Origin: Gammaproteobacteria bacterium
GTDB lineage: Bacteria; Pseudomonadota; Gammaproteobacteria; J044
NCBI GenBank assembly: GCA_026995955.1
Contig: JALWNJ010000123.1
Span: forward strand, 1-6,115
Length of the DNA: 6,115 bases
Direction: 5' to 3'
Of this stretch, positions 1 to 5,971 are shown in pieces. Every line of letters begins with the position of its first letter. The stretch's first letter is position 1. Below the pieces are notes generated by a model. That model was not told the DNA's origin. It was given only the letters and a program-made list of their open reading frames with translations, and did no database searches. The translations under genes and the position numbers were made by a program.

Positions 1-379
1 GCGTGATCTTGTCGCAGTTGGAGATGCAGACCAGCGCATCGGCGCAGTGGGCATTGACCATGTACTCCACGGAATCGGCGATGAGGTCGCGCGAGGGCAG
101 CGAGTAGAGCATGCCGCCATGCCCCATGGCGATGCCGTCGTCCACCGCGATGGTGTTGAACTCCCTGGCCACGGCGCCGGCCTTCTCGATCTCGCGCGCT
201 ACCATCTGCCCCAGGTCCTTGAGGTGGACATGACCGGGGACGAACTGGGTGAAGGAATTGGCAATCGCGATGATCGGCTTGCCGAAGTCGTCTTCCTGCA
301 TGCCGGTGGCGCGCCACAGGGCGCGGGCGCCGGCCATGTTGCGTCCGTGGGTGGTGGTTCGGGATCGGTAGGCAGGCAT
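1..379 (-). CDS. ilvD: Dihydroxy-acid dehydratase, N-terminal part (runs off left edge)
   Basis: IlvD removes water from 2,3-dihydroxy-isovalerate and 2,3-dihydroxy-3-methylvalerate to give the 2-keto acids that precede valine, leucine and isoleucine. It is a cytoplasmic Fe-S enzyme. The window holds the first 126 codons. The start [20 protein letters not shown] and the blocks [39 protein letters not shown] and [21 protein letters not shown] follow the E. coli enzyme almost residue for residue. Cys122 lies in the NCDKIT motif, a known cluster ligand. The segment after NSFTQFVPG lacks the extra cysteine of the plant/mycobacterial [2Fe-2S] type, which agrees with the oxygen-sensitive E. coli-type cluster (family knowledge). 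The ATG at 377-379 matches the family start. A GGAG (391-394) lies 11 bases upstream, rather far. The gene follows the GGDEF-EAL gene on the same strand after 46 bp, so it may be co-transcribed or have its own promoter. Confidence 0.97.
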   Translation of the reverse strand, partial: MPAYRSRTTTHGRNMAGARALWRATGMQEDDFGKPIIAIANSFTQFVPGHVHLKDLGQMVAREIEKAGAVAREFNTIAVDDGIAMGHGGMLYSLPSRDLIADSVEYMVNAHCADALVCISNCDKIT

Positions 380-425
380 CGGCTGTCGTGCTCCGCGGCT
401 GGTCGGGAGCCGACATTCTACTCGA
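380..425 (-). promoter_or_regulatory. Short gap upstream of ilvD with a possible -10 box
   Basis: On the minus strand this 46-bp gap contains TAGAAT (plus positions 415-420), five of six matches to a sigma70 -10 box. A poor -35 (ATGCCG, three of six) lies 17 bases further upstream, inside the end of the GGDEF-EAL gene. A small hairpin (GTCGG/CCGAC, 402-406 and 410-414) has no T-tract, so it is not a convincing intrinsic terminator. No leader peptide or attenuator is visible. ilvD may have its own weak promoter here, or be read from upstream. Confidence 0.3.
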
Positions 426-2855
426 TCAGGCCCGGCCCGGCATCTCGCCCCAGCGCATCTCGGTGACCGGGACCGGGCGGCCGACGGCATAGCCCTGGGC
501 ATAGTCCACGCCCAGTTCGCGCAGCTGCTGCAGCGTCTCCTCGTCCTCCACCCATTCGGCCACCACGCGCAGGTTCATCAGGTGGCCGATGTGGGCGGTC
601 GATTCCACCATGGCCCGATCGACCGGGTCCTGGCGCATGCGGCTGATGAAACCGCCGTCGATCTTCAGGTAGTCCACCGGCATGCTCTTGAGATAGGCGA
701 AGGAACTGAGCCCGGTGCCGAAATCGTCGAGTGCGAAATGGGCACCGCGATCGCGCAGGCGACGGATGAACTCGGTGGCACGGCCCATGTTGCGGATGGC
801 CTCGGTCTCGGTGATCTCGAAACAGACCTCCTCCAGGTTGACGCCGAAGGCACGACGCTGTTCCAGGATGTACTCGTGCAGCTCGGGGTCGCCCATCGAG
901 CTGCCCGACAGATTGATGCCCACAAGGCGCTGCCCCACGGGACACTGCGCCCACAGCTCGGGCGTGGTCATGAACTCGAACACCCGACGGATCACCCAGC
1001 GGTCGATGCGGCCCATGAGGTCGTAGCGCTCGGCCGCGCGCAGGAACTCGTCGGGGCGGATCAGGCTGCCGTCCCGGTCCTCCATGCGCAGCAGGATCTC
1101 GCAGTGGGACACCGGTGCCGCACCGGGGTCCAGCGCCTGCAAGGGCTGCAGATACAGCAACAGGCGGTCCTCGTCGATGGCGCTGGTGATCCGGCTCACC
1201 CAGTGCATCTCGCCATGGCGACGGGCCAGCTCCAGATCGGTGTCCTCGTACACATGGATGCGGTTGCGGCCGGTGTCCTTGGCGGTGTAGCAGGCCAGGT
1301 CGGCCGAGCGCAGCAGCTCGGTGACACTGTGCACCTCGCGCGGCCGGATGAACACCAGGCCGATGGAGATGCCGACGCGGAAGCTGCGCCCCTCCCAGAC
1401 GAAGCGATGATCGATGACCGTCCGCCGCAGGCGCTCGGCGGCCTCCATGGCCGACTCCATGCTGCAGTGATGCAGCAGCACACCGAACTCGTCGCCGCCC
1501 AGCCGCGCCAGCAGATCGTGCTCGCCCAGACACTGCTGCATGGCCTCGGCGAGCTGGCGCAGCAGCTGGTCGCCGGCCAGGTGGCCACAGGTATCGTTGA
1601 CCACCTTGAACTGGTCGAGGTCCATGTACATGAGGGCATGCAGGTGCTCACTGCCCGATTCCACCAGTTCGCTGAGCCGCTCCTCGAAGGTGAACCGGTT
1701 GTGCAACCCGGTCAGGCCATCGTGGCGGGCCTGATGGGCCAACTGACGGGTCAGGGACCGGTTTTCGCTGACATCCTGCAGCACCAGCACCGTGCCCATC
1801 GGCCTGCCCGACGCATCGCGCAGCACCGCGGCGGTGGCCTCCACCGGACACAGCGAGCCGTCACGCCGTACCAGGGCCCCATCGCCGCGCAGGCGCGCCG
1901 GCCGTTCGGTACGCAGCGTCTCGAGCACGGGAGACACCAGCGGCATGCGGCTGTCCTCGTCGCACAGCTCGATGATCTCCTCCAGTGGCCGCCCCGTCAC
2001 CTCTTCCGCCAGCCAGCCGGTCAGCTCCTCGGCCACCGGGTTCATGTAGCGGATGTCGCCGCGGATGTCGGTGGTAATGACCGCATCGGCAATGGCGCGC
2101 AGGGTCACCTCGGCGCGTTCCTTCTGTTCGCCCAGCTGCTCGGCCGTTTCCTCCAGCCTCTGGCGCTGCTCCAGCAGCCGATCCAGCACCCGGTTGAAGA
2201 AACGCGACAGGAAACCGAATTCGTCGTCACGCTGGGCATCGAAACGCAACCGTTCCCGGCCCTGGCCGATGGCCTCGGCCGTCCTCACCATGTATGCAAA
2301 GGGCCGGGCCAGCAGCCGGTCGAGGATCAGCTTCAGCATCAGGGCAAAGGCCATCACCGCAAGCCCCACGGCAAGGATGATGTTGCGCCGCAGGTCGAAA
2401 AGCCCGGCGGAATGGTGTGGATAGTCGGCCTCCAGCAGCAGATAGCCACCCCGGCCCTCTGGGCCCGGCAGGAAAAGGCGCTTGCGCACCCGCAGCACCT
2501 CGGCCCCCGTGGTGGCCGCGCCCAGTACCAGCTCATCGCCCTGAAAGCGCAGACGCACCCCGAGCAACCCATGGCGGTCCGCCATGCTGGAGACCAGGGT
2601 GGCGAGATCAGGCCGATTGCGTTCGAGCAGGCCGGGGCCGGGATCGCGCAGCAGCGTCTCGCTCACCAGGACACCCAGCTCCAGCGTGCGCAGCGCCATC
2701 TCGTGCTCGTACTCCTTTTGCTTGACCTGCAGCAGCACGAACACCCCGGCCAGTCCCAGCAGCACCAGCCCCCAGAAGACGATCCCGGCCACCCGGCTGG
2801 GCAGGGACACCGCGGGCCGGACCAGCTGCGGCTTGTCTTCCGCCTGCCGATGCAC
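426..2855 (-). CDS. Membrane-bound HAMP-PAS-GGDEF-EAL c-di-GMP signalling protein
   Basis: 809 aa, predicted inner-membrane sensor that makes and/or breaks c-di-GMP. Order: TM1 about residues 22-44; periplasmic stretch 45-157 with no family I recognise; TM2 158-180; HAMP 181-234 with a coiled linker; PAS 250-364; GGDEF 371-537; EAL 550-800. The GGDEF signature RLGGDEF is intact (453-457), with the metal-binding Asp of MDLDQFK. The inhibitory I-site is absent (GEHD at 444-447 instead of RxxD). In the EAL domain the signature reads EIL (586-588), but the catalytic set is present: Glu586, Asn648, Glu680, Asp710-Asp711 (DDFGTG), Lys731, Glu767 and Gln787. Phosphodiesterase activity is therefore likely. 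The GTG at 2853-2855 is chosen because it retains TM1, shares one base with the preceding TAG, and has GGGG eight bases upstream. The open frame continues to 3014, but there it runs antiparallel to no known domain and overlaps the neighbour. Signal and net activity are unknown. Confidence 0.93.
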   Translation of the reverse strand: MHRQAEDKPQLVRPAVSLPSRVAGIVFWGLVLLGLAGVFVLLQVKQKEYEHEMALRTLELGVLVSETLLRDPGPGLLERNRPDLATLVSSMADRHGLLGVRLRFQGDELVLGAATTGAEVLRVRKRLFLPGPEGRGGYLLLEADYPHHSAGLFDLRRNIILAVGLAVMAFALMLKLILDRLLARPFAYMVRTAEAIGQGRERLRFDAQRDDEFGFLSRFFNRVLDRLLEQRQRLEETAEQLGEQKERAEVTLRAIADAVITTDIRGDIRYMNPVAEELTGWLAEEVTGRPLEEIIELCDEDSRMPLVSPVLETLRTERPARLRGDGALVRRDGSLCPVEATAAVLRDASGRPMGTVLVLQDVSENRSLTRQLAHQARHDGLTGLHNRFTFEERLSELVESGSEHLHALMYMDLDQFKVVNDTCGHLAGDQLLRQLAEAMQQCLGEHDLLARLGGDEFGVLLHHCSMESAMEAAERLRRTVIDHRFVWEGRSFRVGISIGLVFIRPREVHSVTELLRSADLACYTAKDTGRNRIHVYEDTDLELARRHGEMHWVSRITSAIDEDRLLLYLQPLQALDPGAAPVSHCEILLRMEDRDGSLIRPDEFLRAAERYDLMGRIDRWVIRRVFEFMTTPELWAQCPVGQRLVGINLSGSSMGDPELHEYILEQRRAFGVNLEEVCFEITETEAIRNMGRATEFIRRLRDRGAHFALDDFGTGLSSFAYLKSMPVDYLKIDGGFISRMRQDPVDRAMVESTAHIGHLMNLRVVAEWVEDEETLQQLRELGVDYAQGYAVGRPVPVTEMRWGEMPGRA

Positions 2856-3241
2856 TACCGGAACCCCAGCGCGCGGATGGCGAACAGGACCGGACAGACG
2901 CCACTCAGCCCGGCACCGAGAATGGCAAAGCCCATGAACCAGGGCAGGAACCAGAGCACCTCGGGATACAGTACCGCCCCCACCAGCAGCATGGCGCCGA
3001 CCACCAGGCGCCACATGCGTTCGGCCTCGATGCCCCAGCGGGCGCGGGGATTGGGGAGCGGCCGGGGCAAGCGCGCGTCATCGACGCGCAGCAGGGCATT
3101 GACGATCTTCGGGAGGCGAAGGTTGGTCACGCCCTCGAACAGCAGGACTGCCACCAGGGCCATCATGGCCTGGCGCAGATCGAAGTACTGCAGGATCAGG
3201 ATCAGTCCACCCAGCAGCGTACGGTAAAGTCTGTCGGTCAT
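2855..3241 (-). CDS. Small DUF2892/YgaP-like membrane protein with internal duplication
   Basis: 128 aa with about four hydrophobic segments (roughly 8-22, 24-39, 79-93 and 95-123). The C-terminal half fits the DUF2892/YgaP-type two-helix module: ERMWR at 74-78, a glycine-rich helix, then LSGVCPVLFAI with the typical Gly-x-Cys-Pro (Cys116). The N-terminal half repeats the pattern (DRLYR at 3-7, Gly11, then GVTNLRLP) but lacks the Cys-Pro. Function of the family is not established. The stop TAG shares a base with the GTG of the GGDEF-EAL gene, so the two are probably translated together and may act together at the membrane. Start choice is uncertain. ATG 3241 places the first repeat right at the N-terminus. 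A GTG at 3259, six codons earlier, has GGGAGG (3263-3268) only three bases upstream. A TTG at 3307 is unlikely. Confidence 0.82.
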   Translation of the reverse strand: MTDRLYRTLLGGLILILQYFDLRQAMMALVAVLLFEGVTNLRLPKIVNALLRVDDARLPRPLPNPRARWGIEAERMWRLVVGAMLLVGAVLYPEVLWFLPWFMGFAILGAGLSGVCPVLFAIRALGFR

Positions 3242-3256
3242 GCTGATGCCATCAGC
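3242..3256. repeat. 15-bp perfect palindrome abutting the DUF2892 start codon
   Basis: GCTGATG-C-CATCAGC: two 7-base arms around one central base, directly next to the ATG at 3239-3241 read on the minus strand. On that strand it also holds GATGG seven bases before the ATG, the only Shine-Dalgarno-like string near that start. It could be an operator. If the GTG at 3259 is the true start it is simply coding sequence. Confidence 0.5.
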
Positions 3257-3294
3257 CACCGGCCTCCCTGGCAGCGCACGATTGCTTTTGTAAT

Positions 3295-3307
3295 TTGTGT
3301 CACACAA
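3295..3307. promoter_or_regulatory. 13-bp palindrome TTGTGT-C-ACACAA, possible operator
   Basis: A perfect inverted repeat of two 6-base arms around one central C. It is centred at 3301, about 58 bases upstream of the start point predicted from the TACAAT at 3347-3352. That is a common place for a class I activator, and the site also lies where the minus-strand promoter should be. It does not match the CRP (TGTGA-N6-TCACA) or FNR (TTGAT-N4-ATCAA) spacing, so the regulator is not identified. Confidence 0.45.
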
Positions 3308-3379
3308 GGATAGCAGCTTGGCTGGCGGATGTACCCCGTACTTTCATACAATGTCCGCTCATACCGACCGGCTGCCGAC

Positions 3380-3955
3380 ATGCAAGAAGAAACCCTGCGC
3401 CAGTCACTGGTGCGCCATTACCGCTGGCTGCGCCAGTACGGCTACAACGACTCCCACTCCGGCAATGCCTCGGCGCGGCTGGATGACCGCTTCCTCGTCA
3501 CGCCCACCGGCGCCTGTGCCGACGGCCTGGCCCCGGAGGCCCTGCTCACGGCCCCGCTGGAGGGTCCGCTGCCGCAAGGGGCCTCGCTGGACGCACCCCT
3601 GCACCAGGGCGTGTACCGCCAATGCGAAGAAGCCGGCGCCGTGCTGCACGCCCATGTCCCCCATCTGCTGGCCCTGACCCTGGACGGGCACGACTTCGTG
3701 CCGGGCGACTTCGAGGGGCGCTACTACTTCGGTCGCATACGGGTACTGAACCTGCCCGACGACGACCTGATCGAGGCCGCCCACCGTGCCGTGCCCGAGA
3801 TCCTGGCGCGCGAACCCATCGTGGTGGTGCGCAGTCACGGCGCCTACGCGCGCGGCCGCGATCTGGAACAGGCCTACAAGTGGATCTGCTCGGCGGAGCT
3901 GTCGGCGCGCACTGCCTGGCTGGCGCTTCAGGCCGGCACCTGGAACCGGCCATGA
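3380..3955 (+). CDS. Class II aldolase/adducin-family protein
   Basis: 191 aa, slightly shorter than L-fuculose-1-phosphate aldolase (about 215). The family uses a His-bound metal to handle sugar phosphates (aldolases, ribulose-5-phosphate epimerases, MtnB dehydratase). Family blocks are clear: SGNASARLDDRFLVTPTG (27-44), a metal pair HAH (His90, His92) in VLHAHVPH, a third ligand His153 in VVRSHGAYARG, and a C-terminal DLEQAYKWICSAEL helix. Compared with E. coli FucA, the catalytic Glu73 position is Asp71 and the phosphate-binding Ser72 position is Leu70, so substrate and activity cannot be assumed. The ATG at 3380 is chosen because the in-frame ATG at 3329 lies upstream of the likely -10 box and adds 17 residues without family character. 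Neither start has a clear Shine-Dalgarno. It overlaps nadC by ATGA, which implies one operon. Confidence 0.88.
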   Translation: MQEETLRQSLVRHYRWLRQYGYNDSHSGNASARLDDRFLVTPTGACADGLAPEALLTAPLEGPLPQGASLDAPLHQGVYRQCEEAGAVLHAHVPHLLALTLDGHDFVPGDFEGRYYFGRIRVLNLPDDDLIEAAHRAVPEILAREPIVVVRSHGAYARGRDLEQAYKWICSAELSARTAWLALQAGTWNRP

Positions 3956-4812
3956 GCGAGCCTGGCGCATTCGCCCTGCCCTCCGACCTGCCCGAGCAGG
4001 TGCGCAGGGCATTGGCCGAGGACATCGGCGAGGGTGACCTGACCGCAGCCCTGATCCCGGAAGCACAACAGGCCGCGGCCACGCTGGTCTGCCGTGAGCC
4101 TGCCGTCGTCTGCGGCCAGCCCTGGGTGGAGGAATGCCTGCGGCAGGTGGACGAGCGGCTGCGCATCGAATGGCAGGTGGCCGAGGGCACGCGCGTGGCC
4201 GCCGACCGCCTGCTTGCCACCCTGCGCGGCCCGGCACGGGCGCTGCTCACGGTGGAGCGCACCGCGCTCAATTTCCTGCAGACCCTCTCCGGCACCGCCA
4301 CCGTCACTGCCCGCTACGCCGAGGCCGTGGCCGGCACCGGCTGCCGTGTGCTCGACACGCGCAAGACCCTGCCCGGGCTGCGCACGGCGCAGAAGTACGC
4401 AGTGCGCTGCGGCGGCGGCCACAATCACCGCATGGGCCTGTACGATGCCGTGCTGATCAAGGAAAACCACATTGCCGCTGCCGGCGGCATCAGGGCGGCC
4501 GTGGCCGAGAGCCGGCGGCGCTTCCCGCAGGCGCCGGTGGAAGTGGAGACGGAAGATCTGCAGGAGGTGAAACAGGCGCTCGAGGCCGGGGCCGACCGCA
4601 TCATGCTCGACAATTTCGCGCTGGAAGACATCCGTCGCGCAGTCGTGCTCGTGGCCGGGCGCTGCGAACTGGAAGTGTCGGGCAATGTCACGCTCGACAA
4701 CATCCGCGACTATGCGCAGACAGGGGTGGACTTCGTCTCCGTGGGCGCCCTCACCAAGCACCTGCACGCCATCGACCTGTCGCTCCGGATCGACACCGGC
4801 CTGGCCACCTGA
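3952..4812 (+). CDS. nadC: Quinolinate phosphoribosyltransferase (nicotinate-nucleotide pyrophosphorylase, carboxylating)
   Basis: 286 aa, close to E. coli NadC (297). It joins quinolinate and PRPP to give nicotinate mononucleotide, CO2 and pyrophosphate, the last step of de novo synthesis specific to the pyridine ring of NAD. It is cytoplasmic and normally dimeric. The N-terminal ALAEDIGEGDLT (20-31) and the core motifs are all present: VERTALNFLQTLSGTAT (101-117), DTRKTLPGLR (135-144), GGGHNHRMGLYDAVLIKENH (154-173), VEVET (196-200), MLDN (218-221), SGN (243-245) and VDFVSVGALTK (259-269). The basic residues that hold quinolinate and PRPP (Arg103, Arg137, Lys138, Arg160, Lys170) are conserved. 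The ATG at 3952 overlaps the aldolase stop (ATGA), so translation is probably coupled. GGAA lies six bases upstream. No nadA or nadB is in the window. Confidence 0.97.
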   Translation: MSEPGAFALPSDLPEQVRRALAEDIGEGDLTAALIPEAQQAAATLVCREPAVVCGQPWVEECLRQVDERLRIEWQVAEGTRVAADRLLATLRGPARALLTVERTALNFLQTLSGTATVTARYAEAVAGTGCRVLDTRKTLPGLRTAQKYAVRCGGGHNHRMGLYDAVLIKENHIAAAGGIRAAVAESRRRFPQAPVEVETEDLQEVKQALEAGADRIMLDNFALEDIRRAVVLVAGRCELEVSGNVTLDNIRDYAQTGVDFVSVGALTKHLHAIDLSLRIDTGLAT

Positions 4813-4817
4813 GGCCG

Positions 4818-5228
4818 CTATTGCACCACGAAATCGGTAAAGAACAGTCCCTCGATGACCTCGCGGCCAGCGGCCTCCTTGAGTGCCTTGCGGATCGCCG
4901 CCTCGGCCTCCGCGCGCAGCTGCTCGCGCATCTGGATGGTGCGGATCTTGCGCCCGTCACGGTCACTGATGGTCATGATCATGGTGTGGCGGATGAGCGG
5001 CATGTGCTGTTCCACCAGCTTGGCATCGTCCTTCGAGTTCACCAGCACATCGGCCTTCACCTGCAGGAAACGCGCCCCGGTGCCGCGCTTGACGTTGACC
5101 ACGAAGGCCGGGCTCAGCTTGACGTACTGCGGCTCAGTAGCGGGCTTGCCCTCTTCATCGCCGGCGAGTACCGCAAGGGGCAACAGCAGCAATAGCCAGG
5201 TGGAAAGCAGCAGGGTCCGGACATTCAT
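4818..5228 (-). CDS. FliL-family protein with a cleavable-looking signal peptide
   Basis: 136 aa. The body matches the FliL family: YVKLSPAFVVNV (35-46), FLQVKADVLV (54-63), HMPLIRHTMIMTIS (75-88), a helical REQLRAEAEAAIRKAL (101-116), and the terminal GLFFTDFVVQ typical of FliL. Classical FliL is an inner-membrane protein with one uncleaved N-terminal helix that supports the flagellar stator. Here residues 1-22 look like a Sec signal (basic Arg4, long leucine core) ending Val20-Leu21-Ala22, followed by an acidic GDEEG, a good signal peptidase I site. The mature protein could therefore be periplasmic. No flagellar genes are nearby, so it may be a paralog. The ATG at 5226-5228 is chosen because GGAG lies nine bases upstream. 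A TTG at 5255 would only add nine residues before the signal. It converges on nadC with a 5-bp gap. Confidence 0.85.
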   Translation of the reverse strand: MNVRTLLLSTWLLLLLPLAVLAGDEEGKPATEPQYVKLSPAFVVNVKRGTGARFLQVKADVLVNSKDDAKLVEQHMPLIRHTMIMTISDRDGRKIRTIQMREQLRAEAEAAIRKALKEAAGREVIEGLFFTDFVVQ

Positions 5229-5284
5229 GGGCAGGCGCTCCGTGGTGATGAACAATGTTTTTCCATGCTACTACAATGAACGCC
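5229..5284. promoter_or_regulatory. Compact divergent start region between the FliL-like and DUF6231-like genes
   Basis: On the plus strand, TGAACA (5249-5254), 17 bases, then TACAAT (5272-5277) form a plausible sigma70 promoter (four and five of six matches). If used, transcription would begin near 5284, just before the in-frame ATG at 5285. Against this, GGTGAT (5244-5249) is complementary to the 16S rRNA tail and well spaced for the ATG at 5255. ACAATG occurs twice, 21 bp apart (5252-5257, 5273-5278). No clear minus-strand promoter is seen. Confidence 0.4.
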
Positions 5285-5728
5285 ATGGACAACAGCGCAC
5301 ACCAGGCACTGATCGAACGGCTGCTTTCGGAAACCGGGGCCGATCGGGCCCTCTGTGCCGGTCCTGGCCTTGCCCATCCCGGCTGTGACGCCTGCGATCT
5401 CGAGGCCCTGCATGCGCTGTCCGCCGACACGCGCTATCCGCTCGCCATCGTCGCCGCCGATCTGGAACAGCTACAGGCCATGTCGAGGGACGGCCGCCTC
5501 GCCGCCCTGCGCGACCTGCATGCACGGCGCCTGGTCATCATCCCGACGGGCAGCGCCCGCGACCGGCGCGACGAGAGCGAGTCGCTGCTGCGGGCGCTGG
5601 GGCTGCGCCCCCTGCGCGAGGGCCATGGCGTGTGGTACCACGACCTGTACGACTACAAGGAGACCCCGGACTGGCTCAACCCGCGATTCTGGGCCAACCC
5701 GGAGCTCTGGGATCGGTATCGCTGGTAG
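5255..5728 (+). CDS. DUF6231-like protein, possible degenerate methyltransferase fold
   Basis: 157 aa from the ATG at 5255; 150 or 147 aa from the ATGs at 5276 or 5285. The C-terminus, with YHDLYDYKETPDWLNPRFWA (residues 126-145) and ending in WDRYRW, resembles as I recall the end of Pseudomonas DUF6231 proteins, whose function is unknown. The middle (ALCAGPG, then YPLAIVAADLEQL, then RRLVIIPTG) has the strand-loop-helix rhythm of a Rossmann-like SAM methyltransferase without a convincing SAM-binding glycine motif. That fold is an inference. Start choice is open: 5255 has a GGTGAT Shine-Dalgarno-like match, while the family's N-terminus fits a start at 5276 or 5285. It is transcribed divergently from the FliL-like gene, and a G-rich region follows immediately. 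Confidence 0.8.
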   Translation: MFFHATTMNAMDNSAHQALIERLLSETGADRALCAGPGLAHPGCDACDLEALHALSADTRYPLAIVAADLEQLQAMSRDGRLAALRDLHARRLVIIPTGSARDRRDESESLLRALGLRPLREGHGVWYHDLYDYKETPDWLNPRFWANPELWDRYRW

Positions 5729-5755
5729 GGGGAAGGCAGGGGCGAGGGGTAAGGG
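5728..5755 (+). other. Canonical G-quadruplex motif at the end of the DUF6231-like gene
   Basis: Four G-runs on the plus (coding) strand: G5 at 5728-5732, G4 at 5739-5742, G4 at 5746-5749 and G3 at 5753-5755, with loops of 6, 3 and 3 bases. It begins in the stop codon, so the mRNA would carry it too. The sequence fits the standard G3+N1-7 rule. Folding in the cell is inference. Confidence 0.6.
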
Positions 5756-5887
5756 ACTTGGAGCGAGGTTGGCGGAGGCTCCGTTTTGCCTCGGCGCGTT
5801 CAACGGCGGGTGGGAAGCAGCGAGGGGCGAGGGACTGGGGACGAGGGGGTGGCTTCGACCCACCTCGCCACAAGTGCCAAGTCCCTT
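5751..5887. repeat. Inverted-repeat pair bounding a 137-bp segment
   Basis: AAGGGACTTGG at 5751-5761 is the exact reverse complement of CCAAGTCCCTT at 5877-5887. Just inside, GCGAGGT (5763-5769) pairs with ACCTCGC (5862-5868) with a 7-base offset, so the arms extend imperfectly. No target-site duplication and no transposase are visible. It could be a small MITE-like element or two copies of a dispersed repeat in opposite orientation. Confidence 0.4.
5824..5849 (+). other. Second canonical G-quadruplex motif
   Basis: G4 at 5824-5827, G3 at 5831-5833, G4 at 5837-5840 and G5 at 5845-5849, with loops of 3, 3 and 4 bases, on the same strand as the first motif about 70 bases downstream of it. Two further G-runs (5808-5810, 5812-5814) precede it. 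It shares the AGGGGCGAGGG unit with the first motif, so the two may be copies. Confidence 0.6.
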
Positions 5888-5971
5888 GAAACACCGGGTC
5901 CGCGAACGCACCGGCAGGAAAATCCAACGACCCGCCATAACGAAGCGCCTTGCCCTTCCCCGTAGCCCGCG

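Larger units (their letters stand above)
3242..3379. promoter_or_regulatory. Divergent intergenic region between the membrane-protein operon and aldolase-nadC
   Basis: This 138-bp gap must carry promoters for both directions. It includes an AT-rich patch at 3281-3300. For the plus genes, TACAAT at 3347-3352 (five of six to the -10 consensus) would start transcription near 3359, about 21 bases before the ATG at 3380. No good -35 is seen at 16-18 bp, so an activator may be needed. On the minus strand GTGACA (3303-3298) matches five of six of a -35, but no acceptable -10 lies at the right distance. Two perfect odd palindromes are listed separately. Confidence 0.5.

Noticed and set aside
402..414. 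Hairpin between the GGDEF-EAL gene and ilvD as a terminator
   Set aside because: The stem is five base pairs and no T-tract follows on the minus strand.
2856..3014. Upstream extension of the GGDEF-EAL frame by 53 codons
   Set aside because: The extra residues are Arg/Gly-rich and overlap the DUF2892-like gene. The GTG at 2855 with the one-base overlap explains the start better.
582..3227. 881-codon open frame on the plus strand, antisense to the GGDEF-EAL gene
   Set aside because: Its translation is rich in His, Gln, Ala and Gly with no family character. It is the usual mirror of a GC-rich gene on the opposite strand.
3329..3379. Earlier ATG for the aldolase-family gene
   Set aside because: It lies upstream of the likely -10 box at 3347-3352, lacks a Shine-Dalgarno, and adds residues that do not resemble the family.
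3404..4237. 277-codon and similar minus-strand frames opposite aldolase and nadC
   Set aside because: They lie opposite well-identified genes and have low-complexity Arg/Ala/Gly composition.
5773..5787. CGGA/TCCG hairpin followed by TTTT as an intrinsic terminator
   Set aside because: The stem is four base pairs and the T-run is four bases, too weak to call as a feature.
5796..5810. GTTCAAC string as an integron attC core
   Set aside because: It lacks the paired RYYYAAC/GTTRRRY arms with proper spacing, and no integrase or cassette pattern is present.
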